Source of the DNA: Spirochaeta isovalerica
GTDB taxonomy: Bacteria > Spirochaetota > Spirochaetia > DSM-2461
Reading direction: 5' to 3'
NCBI RefSeq assembly: GCF_014207565.1
Contig: NZ_JACHGJ010000006.1
Location: 186,001 to 250,000, forward strand
Length of the DNA stretch: 64,000 nucleotides
The translations under genes were made by a program, and so were the position numbers. Each line of letters begins with the position of its first letter. Position 1 is the stretch's first letter. Below are positions 44,938 to 53,409 of this stretch, piece after piece. Below the pieces are notes generated by a model. The model saw only the letters and a list, made by a program, of their open reading frames with translations, was not told the DNA's origin and ran no database searches.

Positions 44938-45980
44938 AGAACCGCATTAGAGTACTCATTATCGACGATTCCGCTCTTGCCAGAGAAATCCTGTCAAAGG
45001 GGCTCTCCCGGTATGAAGATCTGGAAGTCGTCGGGACAGCTGCTGATGTTTACGAAGGACGGGATAAGATCGTCTATCTCCAACCGGATGTTCTGACCCT
45101 TGATATCGAAATGCCCCGGATGGACGGCGTCGAGTTCTTAAGAAGGCTCATTCCCCAGTATCCCATTCCGGTTATCGTCGTGTCTTCTCTGACATCTGCA
45201 AATGCCAAAGTGACTCTCGATGCACTAGACTTCGGCGCAGTTGATTATATTCAAAAGCCATCGTCACGTTTCGGCAATAAACTGACCGATATGATGGATG
45301 AACTTCACGCCAAGCTGGTTCAGGCTTCGACTGTTGATGTCAACCGCATCAGGAAAAATTACAATTACAAAGTCAGCCGTCCGGGAACCGTTCTCACCGG
45401 AACGACCGGTAAAGTCATTGCTATAGGAGCCTCGACAGGAGGAACTGTCGCCATCAGGAAAATCGTCGAGGAATTCCCTCCCGACATTCCAGGTTCCGTC
45501 ATCGTCCAGCATATGCCTGAGGGCTTTACGAAAATGTTTGCGGAAAAGCTCAATCAGTCATGCCGTGTGGAAGTTAAGGAAGCGGAAACCGGAGACAGAA
45601 TTCTAATGGGACGGGTCCTGGTCGCTCCGGGTAACAAACAGCTCTACATTGTAAGACGGGGGGGCGATTATATTGTTCAGTGTAAAGAGGAAGAACGGAT
45701 CAACGGGCATTGCCCGTCGGTCGAGCCTCTTTTTGATTCGGCGGCTAAACACTGCGGTTCCAATGCTATCGGCGTTATGTTGACCGGAATGGGAGCCGAC
45801 GGGGCGGACGCCATGGTCAGGCTCAGGGAATCCGGAGCCAGGACGCTGGCTCAGGATCGGGAAACATCGGTTGTTTTCGGGATGCCCGGTGAAGCTTTTG
45901 CCAGAGGCGGAGCGGAAATCCTGGTTCCCATAGAAAAAATTACACAAACCATACTGCGTTTTCTCAAGGAGATGAAGTGA
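44934..45980 (+). CDS. cheB: Chemotaxis glutamate methylesterase/deamidase CheB
   Basis: Response-regulator-controlled demethylase of receptors; 348 residues. Receiver: I-I-D-D-S-A and phosphoacceptor Asp in L-T-L-D-I-E-M-P-R-M-D-G. Catalytic domain: Ser in I-G-A-S-T-G-G-T, His in I-V-Q-H-M-P-E-G-F, Asp in M-L-T-G-M-G-A-D-G-A-D-A-M. The start is TTG 44934, inside the cheR stop (GGTTGA), with GGAG eight bases before. Followed by cheD with a four-base overlap. Confidence 0.94.
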   Translation: MKNRIRVLIIDDSALAREILSKGLSRYEDLEVVGTAADVYEGRDKIVYLQPDVLTLDIEMPRMDGVEFLRRLIPQYPIPVIVVSSLTSANAKVTLDALDFGAVDYIQKPSSRFGNKLTDMMDELHAKLVQASTVDVNRIRKNYNYKVSRPGTVLTGTTGKVIAIGASTGGTVAIRKIVEEFPPDIPGSVIVQHMPEGFTKMFAEKLNQSCRVEVKEAETGDRILMGRVLVAPGNKQLYIVRRGGDYIVQCKEEERINGHCPSVEPLFDSAAKHCGSNAIGVMLTGMGADGADAMVRLRESGARTLAQDRETSVVFGMPGEAFARGGAEILVPIEKITQTILRFLKEMK

Positions 45981-46456
45981 AGCAGCTGGAAGTGGGAATC
46001 GGCGGATTTGAAGTCTCGGCCGATAAAGACAGCACAATAAAAACATACGCACTCGGTTCCTGCGTGGCCCTTATCATTTATGATAAGGTAAATCATGTCG
46101 GCGGCATGATTCATATCGCCCTTCCCGATTCGGAAATCAACAGAGAAAAAGCGGAATCCCTACCGGCTTATTTTGCCGATACGGGCCTGCCGCTTCTCTT
46201 TAAAAAGATGAATGAAACAGGGGCGAAACGCTCTTCCAGCTGGATTAAGATGGCCGGCGGCGCCTCAGTGATAAAAAGCTGCGAATCCTTTGATATCGGA
46301 AAAAGGAACATTCTTGCCGTGCGGAAAATTCTCTGGAACAAAAAGCTGGGAATTGCCAAAGAAGATGTGGGAGGAGATTACAGCCGCACCGTCTCACTCA
46401 ATATTGAAGACGGTACAGTAACTGTTAGCAATTCGGGCAGGAATTGGACATTGTAG
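45977..46456 (+). CDS. cheD: Chemoreceptor glutamine deamidase CheD
   Basis: Deamidates receptor glutamines and can stimulate CheC/CheX-type phosphatases; 159 residues from GTG 45977 behind AAGGAG. The catalytic Cys and His are in A-L-G-S-C-V-A-L and G-G-M-I-H-I-A-L-P-D. The start codon lies within the cheB stop (GTGA), so translation is coupled. Confidence 0.92.
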   Translation: MKQLEVGIGGFEVSADKDSTIKTYALGSCVALIIYDKVNHVGGMIHIALPDSEINREKAESLPAYFADTGLPLLFKKMNETGAKRSSSWIKMAGGASVIKSCESFDIGKRNILAVRKILWNKKLGIAKEDVGGDYSRTVSLNIEDGTVTVSNSGRNWTL

Positions 46457-46469
46457 ACGGGAAGGGAAA

Positions 46470-46868
46470 ATGGCATACGAAAGAATTTTGATAGTGGACG
46501 ACTCAGCTACATCGAGAATGATAATCAAACGGTGTTTTCACATAGCGGGTTATGAAAAGTCGGAATACGCAGAAGCGGAAGACGGTCTGGCGGCTCTGAA
46601 TTTCCTGAAAGATAATCCTGTGGATCTCATCGTATCGGATTTGAATATGCCCCGCATGGACGGCACGACTTTTATCAGGCGACTGAAAATGAAGGATAGC
46701 GCGGCCCATATTCCCGTTATCGTCATTTCCAGCATGGGCAACGATGCTGTTCGCGATGAACTGGAAGGTACGGCTGTTCTTTCGGTCATCAGAAAACCTC
46801 TGTCCCCGGCAAAAATCCTCGAAGCCCTGGGCGAAGGATCCGGAGAAGGAGAAGGCGATGAGTTTTGA
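46470..46868 (+). CDS. cheY: Chemotaxis response regulator CheY
   Basis: Single-domain receiver of 132 residues that carries the signal from CheA to the flagellar motor. Acidic pair in I-V-D-D-S-A, phosphoacceptor Asp in L-I-V-S-D-L-N-M-P-R-M-D-G, switch Ser in V-I-S-S-M-G and Lys in V-I-R-K-P-L. A short Glu/Gly-rich tail encodes the ribosome site (GGAGAAGGAGAAGG) of the next gene, which it overlaps by 11 bases. Confidence 0.92.
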   Translation: MAYERILIVDDSATSRMIIKRCFHIAGYEKSEYAEAEDGLAALNFLKDNPVDLIVSDLNMPRMDGTTFIRRLKMKDSAAHIPVIVISSMGNDAVRDELEGTAVLSVIRKPLSPAKILEALGEGSGEGEGDEF

Positions 46869-47313
46869 CCAACAGAAAATTATCAGGGCATTTAATGATG
46901 CTGTCATCGAAACATTCGCAGAGATGGCGTTTATCGATGTTGTTCCGGAACCTCACCGGGAAGGAAAAATCAGTTACACGGGAATCATGGGCCTGGAATT
47001 CAGCCGGCCCGGCAGGGGCCATATACTTTTTTACATGACAAAGGACTGCAAAAAAGAACTTGTCGAAAATATCTATGGAGAAGAATGGATACGGCTGAGC
47101 GATATGGAGATCGATGATTGTCTCCTGGAAATTCTCAATGTGCTGGCTGGAGATTTTCTAAAGAACCTCTTCGGAGAAAAAGATAAAGTCGTCATGTCAT
47201 TTCCCAGGCTTTATTTCGATGAGGAGAATATTCCCGGCAACCCCGGTCAGTTCAGATTTGTGTACAATGCTGAAGGCGCTCTTTTTTTCGCCAGGCTCAG
47301 TCTCGAGAATTGA
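46858..47313 (+). CDS. cheX: CheX-type CheY-phosphate phosphatase
   Basis: 151 residues from ATG 46858 (an in-frame extension to 46744 lies within cheY and is spurious). The CheC/CheX/FliY fold is recognisable from F-N-D-A-V-I-E-T-F-A-E-M-A at the start and the catalytic helix D-D-C-L-L-E-I-L-N-V-L-A-G-D-F-L-K-N, with the Glu and Asn that attack the acyl phosphate. It would end the CheY signal; spirochaetes generally use CheX where enterics use CheZ. Last gene of the che operon. Confidence 0.82.
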   Translation: MSFDQQKIIRAFNDAVIETFAEMAFIDVVPEPHREGKISYTGIMGLEFSRPGRGHILFYMTKDCKKELVENIYGEEWIRLSDMEIDDCLLEILNVLAGDFLKNLFGEKDKVVMSFPRLYFDEENIPGNPGQFRFVYNAEGALFFARLSLEN

Positions 47314-47382
47314 TCATTTCTTAAGCTTCACAAGTCCCGGTAAATGGTATAGTATTGTCCGGAATATTTTAGAGGAGACACC

Positions 47383-48192
47383 ATGAATCAGGACCAGGTA
47401 AAAGCACTTCTTCTTGAGCTCGACAGCGATGTCGAGGACTTTACGCTGATTTATTCCGGCAAGATGAGTAAAAAGGTCGATGGACTTTATCATCCGGAAA
47501 AGCAGGAAATCATCATACATAACAAGAACTTCACAGAGGATAACCCTCTGATCTATACGGCGATACACGAGTTCGCCCATCATATACAGTTCACCCGCAA
47601 GGATGTGGAAGTGACCAGCCGATCCCATACGGTTATGTTCTGGGACATTTTCCACAGACTGCTGATTAAGGCGGAAGAGAAGGGGATTTACAAGAATCTC
47701 TTTGCAACCGATGAGCGGTTTATCAAATTGACGGAAAAGATCAAATCCAAATACCTCCACACTAATGGCGAGCTGATGAAGGAATTCGGAAAGCTTCTCA
47801 TCGAAGCCCTCGATCTCTGTCAGCAGAACCATGCCAACTTTGAAGATTACGTTGACCGGGAACTGGGTCTTAACCGGACGGCGGCCAAATCGATAATGAA
47901 AGTCTATGCCATGGATGTCAATCCGGAAATCGGTTTTGACAATATGAAAATCGTCGCGGGGATCAAAGAGGAAAAACAGAGGAAAGTAGCTGAAAAAGCC
48001 TTTGAAGAAGGTAAGAGCCCCGATATGGTGAAAGCGGAGATCAAAGAAGCCAAAGGCGAACCCGATGTCACTCTTCCCCGTCTTGAAGCCCAGAAAAGAA
48101 GAATCGAGAAAAGCATTCACAACCTGCAGCAGAAGCTGGCTGATGTGGAAATGCAGATAGATGAGTTCAAACACGAGCAGGGAGAGGATTAA
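47383..48192 (+). CDS. HExxH metalloprotein with a C-terminal helix-turn-helix-like and coiled-coil region
   Basis: 269 residues, no signal peptide. Residues 30-100 form a gluzincin-like core: A-I-H-E-F-A-H-H (H62, E63, H66), then S-H-T-V-M-F-W-D-I-F-H with H83 as a likely third zinc ligand, as in YgjP/WLM/SprT-type proteases. Residues about 145-215 (Y-V-D-R-E-L-G-L-N-R-T-A-A-K-S-I-M-K-V-Y, later K-S-P-D-M-V-K-A-E-I) look like a helical DNA-binding segment. The last 40 residues are a coiled coil. AGAGGAG precedes the ATG; udk follows after six bases. I do not recognise a named family for the full length. A regulatory protease of the ImmA/IrrE type, or a DNA-linked SprT-like protease, are the two ideas worth testing. 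Confidence 0.6.
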   Translation: MNQDQVKALLLELDSDVEDFTLIYSGKMSKKVDGLYHPEKQEIIIHNKNFTEDNPLIYTAIHEFAHHIQFTRKDVEVTSRSHTVMFWDIFHRLLIKAEEKGIYKNLFATDERFIKLTEKIKSKYLHTNGELMKEFGKLLIEALDLCQQNHANFEDYVDRELGLNRTAAKSIMKVYAMDVNPEIGFDNMKIVAGIKEEKQRKVAEKAFEEGKSPDMVKAEIKEAKGEPDVTLPRLEAQKRRIEKSIHNLQQKLADVEMQIDEFKHEQGED

Positions 48193-48198
48193 GGAGAG

Positions 48199-48834
48199 AT
48201 GATGAGCAGACCGCAGTTAATTGGAATTACAGGGGGATCCGGTTCGGGAAAAACGACTATCGTCAGGAAAATCTCGGAAATCATACCCGATTTCGTTTTC
48301 ATCCCCCAGGATAATTATTACAAATCGGCGGAGTTCATCTCCAACAGCAACATCACGGCCTTCAACTTCGACCACCCCGAAGCCTTCGATACGGAACTGC
48401 TCCGCGACCAGCTCTCTGATCTGCGCACCGGTAAATCCGTCGATATGCCCCAGTATGACTTTGTGCACCACAGAAGAAAAGAAGAAACGATTCATGTGGA
48501 ACCGAAAAACGTGATTATTCTAGAAGGGATCATGGTTCTGACCGACAAGAGAATACGGGATCTTCTGGATCTGAAGATTTATGTCGATACGCCCGATGAT
48601 ATCCGCTTCATCCGAAGGCTCCAGCGCGATGTCGAGGAAAGGGGGAGAACTTACGATTCGGTTATTAATCAATATCTGAACGTGGTGCGTCCCGGCCATT
48701 ACGAGTTTATAGAACCCACCAAGAATTACGCTGACATCATCATCCCCGAAGGGGGATTCAATACAGGAGCCCTGCAGGTCCTCGCCTCTTTTATGAAAGA
48801 TATTGCGGAGAACGGCAATATTTCCAATTCCTGA
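48199..48834 (+). CDS. udk: Uridine kinase
   Basis: Phosphorylates uridine and cytidine in pyrimidine salvage; 211 residues. P-loop G-I-T-G-G-S-G-S-G-K-T-T, then D-N-Y-Y-K in the nucleoside site, F-D-H-P-E-A-F-D, Y-D-F-V-H-H-R-R and V-I-I-L-E-G-I. R-R-x-x-R-D-V-E-E-R-G-R forms the lid. Phosphoribulokinase relatives differ in these last segments. GGAGAG precedes the start; M48202 is an equal alternative. A terminator follows. Confidence 0.93.
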   Translation: MMSRPQLIGITGGSGSGKTTIVRKISEIIPDFVFIPQDNYYKSAEFISNSNITAFNFDHPEAFDTELLRDQLSDLRTGKSVDMPQYDFVHHRRKEETIHVEPKNVIILEGIMVLTDKRIRDLLDLKIYVDTPDDIRFIRRLQRDVEERGRTYDSVINQYLNVVRPGHYEFIEPTKNYADIIIPEGGFNTGALQVLASFMKDIAENGNISNS

Positions 48835-48840
48835 TATGAG

Positions 48841-48866
48841 ACCCGTGGCTTTTCACGGGTTTTTTT
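48841..48866 (+). terminator. Intrinsic terminator after udk
   Basis: ACCCGTG (48841-48847), loop GCTTTT, CACGGGT (48854-48860), then T6 (48861-48866). Confidence 0.9.
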
Positions 48867-48937
48867 ATAGGAATTTTTCCTATATCTTTATTTTTATGTC
48901 TCAACTAGACTATTTATTATTAAATAGAGGACTTGAG

Positions 48938-49747
48938 ATGACAAAAACTTTTTATCTTTTATCGATTATCACACTGTTATTGCTTTCCGGATGTAATATT
49001 AGTGATAATTCAGACTCCGGCCTTTTTTCTTCAGGTCAGACAACAGATGCTTCAGCCAGAGTAGCCGATGTTAATCTTAACGGAATAAAAGTATCTTTTC
49101 GATCATCTGATATTGAGTTCTGGGCCTCAGAAGGTGACTTTACAAATCTTTTATCCCTAAAATACTCTGATGGGCAGGATCATGATCAGAATCTAGATCC
49201 GGATATGGAGTCCCAGATGAATGTATCTCTGGAAATCGGGCTTTCGGATTCTACAGATAATGTCGTTTTTATGCCGAATAATATACATTTTGATGATTTT
49301 ATAGTATTTCCTGATTTTAAGGAAAAAATCTATGATATCGTAAGAATTGATATCGGTTCAGGAGCTATGACTTTTTCGAAAGACAACAGCAATATTTATA
49401 TAGATAATAATTCAATTGCCAGGCTGGATTGTAACAGCATAGTTCTTATAGACCGGGATAGATTAAATGAAATCGAATATGTGCCGAGAGGAGGATCCCC
49501 GGATAATCTCTTTCTGACTAATTTATATGATTCTAATTCGAATAACATCGTAGATGTAGATGGCGCCCTTTTCATACCTTTCGATCCAATTGATCTGAGA
49601 GATATTGGAGAGATTCAAAGCTTTAAGTTTAAAATCGAATGGGATATGGATGATATCTTTACGAAATTAGAGAATGGAATCTACACTTTGAATAATAATG
49701 CGGACGGGACTCCCTTCGATTTTTCCTTTAGTATAGAAGTCAGATAG
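48938..49747 (+). CDS. Lipoprotein of unknown function, AT-rich
   Basis: 269 residues from ATG 48938. Signal peptide with textbook lipobox L-L-S-G-C19. The mature protein is acidic, rich in Asp, Asn, Ser and Ile, with no domain I recognise; alternating short hydrophobic strands suggest a beta fold. Base composition is visibly lower in GC than the flanking genes and codon use is AT-ended, so it may be recently acquired or fast-evolving. It is flanked by the udk terminator and overlaps the convergent trmJ by eight bases. An upstream in-frame extension would cross the terminator and is rejected. Confidence 0.75.
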   Translation: MTKTFYLLSIITLLLLSGCNISDNSDSGLFSSGQTTDASARVADVNLNGIKVSFRSSDIEFWASEGDFTNLLSLKYSDGQDHDQNLDPDMESQMNVSLEIGLSDSTDNVVFMPNNIHFDDFIVFPDFKEKIYDIVRIDIGSGAMTFSKDNSNIYIDNNSIARLDCNSIVLIDRDRLNEIEYVPRGGSPDNLFLTNLYDSNSNNIVDVDGALFIPFDPIDLRDIGEIQSFKFKIEWDMDDIFTKLENGIYTLNNNADGTPFDFSFSIEVR

Positions 49748-50468
49748 GTAACCTCTTTTTCAGATAAGCTATCTTCCTGAAAACTTTCTCCATATGCCGG
49801 GCTTCTCTCGGACTGAGCGTCGCCCGGGATAGAATATCCCTGAAATAAGCCCTCGTATCGAAGCGGTCCGGTTTATCGAAATAACCGATTCCCTCCAGCG
49901 TGTCGATTATGGTTCCGGTTAACCTGTCTACGGCATCCAGCTCCACCGGAATGAAACGCCCCACCTTTTCTTCGCTCTGCCGGTAGAAAACATAAGCGAG
50001 AACCTGAACGGCCTGTGCCAGATTAAGCGACGGATTAATCGGAGATGAGGGTATGTGGCAGGCTGTGGTGCAAGCGGCTAATTCCGATCCGTTGAGGCCG
50101 TTCTGCTCATTTCCGAATACAAGTGCAATCGTACCTTCTCCTGTCATGGAAGCTTTCTCCGCCAGTTCTTCCGGAAGGTAGGAAAAGCTTTTTCTTCTGT
50201 TGCCTCTCCGTCTCGTAATTCCGGCAGCCATGATTGTATGGTTCAGCGCTTCGGGCAGACTTGTGCAGAACTCCGCTGTATCGAAAATATGACCGGCATG
50301 TATGGCCATCCCTTTTACTTCCTTCAGGTTCAGCTCAGAAATATCACCAACAATGGCTAATCGGCTGAGGCCCATGTTCTCCATTGTCCGGCAGATAGAA
50401 CCGACATTTCTTCCGCCTTCCGGCCGGCAGAGTACAATTTTTATACGATCGAGGAAAGGATTGCTCAT
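49740..50468 (-). CDS. trmJ: TrmJ-type tRNA 2'-O-methyltransferase (SpoU/TrmH family)
   Basis: SAM-dependent 2'-O-methylation of tRNA, position 32 in known TrmJ; 242 residues. SPOUT knot motifs: R-P-E-G-G-R-N-V-G-S-I-C-R (motif 1 with the catalytic Arg), L-V-F-G-N-E-Q-N-G-L (motif 2) and I-P-S-S-P-I-N-P-S-L-N-L-A-Q-A-V (motif 3). The C-terminal helical extension of about 80 residues fits TrmJ better than the shorter TrmL. TATACA ends seven bases before the ATG on the minus strand, with no ribosome site. Confidence 0.87.
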   Translation of the reverse strand: MSNPFLDRIKIVLCRPEGGRNVGSICRTMENMGLSRLAIVGDISELNLKEVKGMAIHAGHIFDTAEFCTSLPEALNHTIMAAGITRRRGNRRKSFSYLPEELAEKASMTGEGTIALVFGNEQNGLNGSELAACTTACHIPSSPINPSLNLAQAVQVLAYVFYRQSEEKVGRFIPVELDAVDRLTGTIIDTLEGIGYFDKPDRFDTRAYFRDILSRATLSPREARHMEKVFRKIAYLKKRLPI

Positions 50469-50529
50469 GATTTTATGTATATCATGGAATGGTATTTTGT
50501 AACATAAATTTAAAATCTGAAAACCATTG

Positions 50530-50557
50530 TTTACGTCCGTGGATAATGGTGTATAAT
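50530..50557 (+). promoter_or_regulatory. Promoter of the metal-chelate type ABC operon
   Basis: TTTACG (50530-50535), 16 bases, TATAAT (50552-50557). GAGGTC serves as a weak ribosome site for ATG 50577. I see no convincing Fur-like or cobalamin-riboswitch element in the 100-base gap. Confidence 0.6.
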
Positions 50558-50576
50558 GGTTCCGAGGTCAATAACA

Positions 50577-51662
50577 ATGAAAAAATTCTCAACTTTCTTA
50601 CTTTTATTAATATTTCCGGCTTTTATCTGGTCTTCCGGCAAAACAGATCAGCAGATGGATAAACCCGGAGAGGAAGTTATAACCATAACTGATTCATCGG
50701 GCAACAAGGCCGTCTTCGATAGTCTGCCTCAAAGAATCACCTTTTCTGGCAAAGCTTCCAATCTTGTTGCGGATGTTCTCTATATGTTTCCTGAAGCTGC
50801 ACAGAGAATTGTCGGCGTGGGTAATACGAACCAGTTCAGCGGACCCTTCGCCGCGGTACTCGATCCTGATTTTGAAGATAAGTTTTATTTTGAACACAGC
50901 GCCGGTCCCGAGCAGCTCGCCGTTTCCAGGCCGGATCTGGTCATATTGAAAAACTATCTGAAAGGCTCTCTGGGAGATCCACTGGGGCAGCTGGATATTC
51001 CCGTTCTCTATCTCGATCTGGAATCTCCCGAATCCTATGAAAAAGATCTGCAGGTTCTGGGGCAGATTTTCGGGAATCCCGACAGAGCCGATGAGCTCAT
51101 CCGCTATTACAGAGAGGGTATGCGGTTCGTTACTGACCGGACCGCTTCCCTTGGAGATAAACCGGATGTCCTGTTCCTTTATCATTCGACAAAAGACGGA
51201 GTTTCAGCTTTTAATACGCCGCCGGAAGAGTGGATTCAAACGCGCATGGTCGAAATGGCCGGAGGCAGACCGGTCTGGGCGGACGCTCACTCAGGAAGCG
51301 GGTGGAACAAGGTCAATATGGAGCAGATTGCCGCCTGGAATCCCGATCAGGTTTATATCGTCGCCTACAAGGAAAATGTCGATGAGGTTCTCGATGAGAT
51401 ATATTCATCACCCCAGTGGAAAGAGATGAAATCCGCTCAGAAGGAAATGATAAAAGCTTTTCCTGTGGATTATTACAGCTGGGACCAACCCGACAGCCGA
51501 TGGATTCTCGGGTTGAAATGGCTTGGGAAAATGATGCATCCCGACCTTTTTGAAGATTTGAATATCGAGAAGGAGGCAAGAAGTTTTTTCAAGGATCTCT
51601 ACGGTCTCACAGATGAACAGTTTGAACGGGAGATTGCTTCCCGATTGGGATGGAAAGACTGA
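50577..51662 (+). CDS. Iron-complex/cobalamin-class ABC transporter substrate-binding protein
   Basis: 361 residues from ATG 50577. The signal peptide ends I-W-S-S-G-K-T without Cys, so it is soluble and not a lipoprotein. Cluster-A-type (BtuF/FhuD/MolA) two-lobe protein with a long connecting helix: I-T-I-T-D-S-S-G-N-K-A-V near the start, Q-L-A-V-S-R-P-D-L-V-I-L-K, and the C-terminal Y-S-W-D-Q-P-D-S-R-W-I-L-G segment. The ligand (siderophore, corrinoid, molybdate or tungstate) cannot be told from sequence. First gene of a three-gene importer, overlapping the permease gene by 13 bases. Confidence 0.85.
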   Translation: MKKFSTFLLLLIFPAFIWSSGKTDQQMDKPGEEVITITDSSGNKAVFDSLPQRITFSGKASNLVADVLYMFPEAAQRIVGVGNTNQFSGPFAAVLDPDFEDKFYFEHSAGPEQLAVSRPDLVILKNYLKGSLGDPLGQLDIPVLYLDLESPESYEKDLQVLGQIFGNPDRADELIRYYREGMRFVTDRTASLGDKPDVLFLYHSTKDGVSAFNTPPEEWIQTRMVEMAGGRPVWADAHSGSGWNKVNMEQIAAWNPDQVYIVAYKENVDEVLDEIYSSPQWKEMKSAQKEMIKAFPVDYYSWDQPDSRWILGLKWLGKMMHPDLFEDLNIEKEARSFFKDLYGLTDEQFEREIASRLGWKD

Positions 51663-52636
51663 AAAAACTTTTTTATCTCTTTCTCATTCTCATTCTCCTG
51701 ACTGCTTTTTCTCTTTTTGTCGGACGTTATCCCTCTCCCGGTGTCATGAATCCGAAGCTTCTTCAGACCGATGCGCTCGCATTGAAGCTGGTTATGAATC
51801 TCCGGTTGCCCAGGATTCTGACTTCCCTGCTCCTCGGTTCCGTTCTCGCCGGTTCCGGTCTGGTTTTCCAGATGATTTTTTCCAATCCTCTGGTTGAGCC
51901 CGGTTTTCTCGGAGTCTCCCAGGGGGCGGCTTTCGGTGCCGCTTTTTCCATAATCTTTTTCGGTTCCTCACTTATACTCATTCAGGGCTCAGCTGCTTTT
52001 TTTGCCCTTTCCGGTTTAGCTTTATCCTACTTTATCGCCAGGAGAATCCGTTATGGCGGATGGATTCTTAGACTCATACTCTCGGGTATTGCCATTTCGG
52101 CTCTATTCTCTGCCGGCCTGGGCCTGATGAAATTCGCTGCCGATCCCATGAGTCAGCTTCCGGAAATAACCTTCTGGCTTCTCGGCGGTTTATGGAGTGT
52201 CACCTGGAGAGACTTTTTCGTTATTCTTCCCGTATCGCTCATATCTCTCATTATCACTTTTCTTATGAGATGGAAGCTCAATATTCTCAATCTGGATGAT
52301 GAAACAGCTTACTCACTCGGTGTCGCACCGGAGAGAGACAGAATCATTTTTCTTTTTACTGCCACAGCGGCCACAGCGGCTGTCATATCCGTGAGCGGTA
52401 TCGTCAACTGGGTCGGATTGATCGTCCCCCATATCGCCCGCCGATATTTCAGAACCGATACGCGGTTCAGCATTCCCGCGGCAATGATGATGGGAGCTCT
52501 GTTTACCCTTATCTGCGATACGATCGCCCGGACTTTTTTTTCCGGAGAGATCCCGCTCGGCATTCTCACATCTCTTATCGGCGCCGTACTATTTCTTGTC
52601 CTTCTTACAGGAAAACAGACGGGAGTGAACCGATGA
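51650..52636 (+). CDS. FecCD/BtuC-family ABC permease
   Basis: 328-residue inner-membrane permease with about ten hydrophobic helices. Family landmarks: L-R-L-P-R-I-L-T-S-L-L-L-G-S-V-L-A-G-S-G, N-P-L-V-E-P-G-F-L-G-V-S-Q-G-A, and the ATPase-docking loop V-N-W-V-G-L-I-V-P-H-I-A-R. Only one permease gene is present, so it forms a homodimer. ATGA overlap with the ATPase gene. Confidence 0.9.
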   Translation: MERLKKLFYLFLILILLTAFSLFVGRYPSPGVMNPKLLQTDALALKLVMNLRLPRILTSLLLGSVLAGSGLVFQMIFSNPLVEPGFLGVSQGAAFGAAFSIIFFGSSLILIQGSAAFFALSGLALSYFIARRIRYGGWILRLILSGIAISALFSAGLGLMKFAADPMSQLPEITFWLLGGLWSVTWRDFFVILPVSLISLIITFLMRWKLNILNLDDETAYSLGVAPERDRIIFLFTATAATAAVISVSGIVNWVGLIVPHIARRYFRTDTRFSIPAAMMMGALFTLICDTIARTFFSGEIPLGILTSLIGAVLFLVLLTGKQTGVNR

Positions 52637-53409
52637 CCGATCCCATAGTCAAGCTCGACCAAATTCGTTTTCATTATTCAGGCGGAGAGCGGGATGTTCT
52701 GAGGCAGTTATCTCTGGAAATCCGGAAAGGAGATATCGTCGCTATACTGGGTCCGAACGGAGTCGGGAAAACAACTCTTCTCCACCTCATACTGGGATGG
52801 CTGAAACCGGAAGAGGGATCGATCTCCGTCAATGGCAAGCCCATAAGCGAATACGGAAGAAAGGAAATGGGAAAAATGACCGGCCTCGTTCCACAGGATG
52901 AGCATATCACCTTCGATTACTCGCTTCTCGAATATGTCCTGCATGGCAGGTATCCCCATTTAAAATCTCTTGAAGCTCCCGGTCCCGAAGATAGAATCAT
53001 TGCCCTCGAATCGCTGAAAAGGGTGGGTATGGATACTCTGGCCGAGCGGCCGGTAACCCATCTGAGCGGAGGCGAGAAACAACTTGTACTCATAGCCAGA
53101 TCTCTGACCCAGGAACCATCGGTGGTACTCCTTGATGAGCCGATGAGCAATCTCGATATTGCCAACAAACGAATGATAATCAATGTATTGCGCTCGCTCA
53201 AGAAAGAAGGGGTGACCATACTTTTTACAACCCATGAACCGGAAATCGCCGCCACTCTCTGCGATTCGGTAATCCTTATGGGCCGGGATAAACATATCGA
53301 ACAGGGCCCGGCCGATGCTATCCTGACAGGGGACGCGCTTAGCCGAATTTATGAAATACCAGTAGACATCGTAAGCCACGATGGCAGAAAAATTATAATG
53401 TGGTATTGA
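52633..53409 (+). CDS. FecE/BtuD-type ABC transporter ATPase
   Basis: 258-residue ATP-binding subunit. Walker A G-P-N-G-V-G-K-T-T, Q-loop V-P-Q-D-E, signature L-S-G-G-E-K-Q, Walker B V-V-L-L-D-E-P-M-S-N-L-D, switch H in T-T-H-E-P. Completes the importer; its last 17 bases overlap the convergent NTPase gene. Confidence 0.92.
   Translation: MTDPIVKLDQIRFHYSGGERDVLRQLSLEIRKGDIVAILGPNGVGKTTLLHLILGWLKPEEGSISVNGKPISEYGRKEMGKMTGLVPQDEHITFDYSLLEYVLHGRYPHLKSLEAPGPEDRIIALESLKRVGMDTLAERPVTHLSGGEKQLVLIARSLTQEPSVVLLDEPMSNLDIANKRMIINVLRSLKKEGVTILFTTHEPEIAATLCDSVILMGRDKHIEQGPADAILTGDALSRIYEIPVDIVSHDGRKIIMWY

Noticed and set aside
46744-46857. An N-terminal extension of the CheX protein
   Set aside because: It lies inside cheY in another frame; ATG 46858 has a strong ribosome site and fits the family start.
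48803-48937. An N-terminal extension of the AT-rich lipoprotein
   Set aside because: It would start inside udk and cross the udk terminator, and it would bury the signal peptide.
50469-50576. A cobalamin riboswitch ahead of the BtuF/FhuD-like importer
   Set aside because: The gap is too short for the aptamer and lacks the conserved B12-box sequence.
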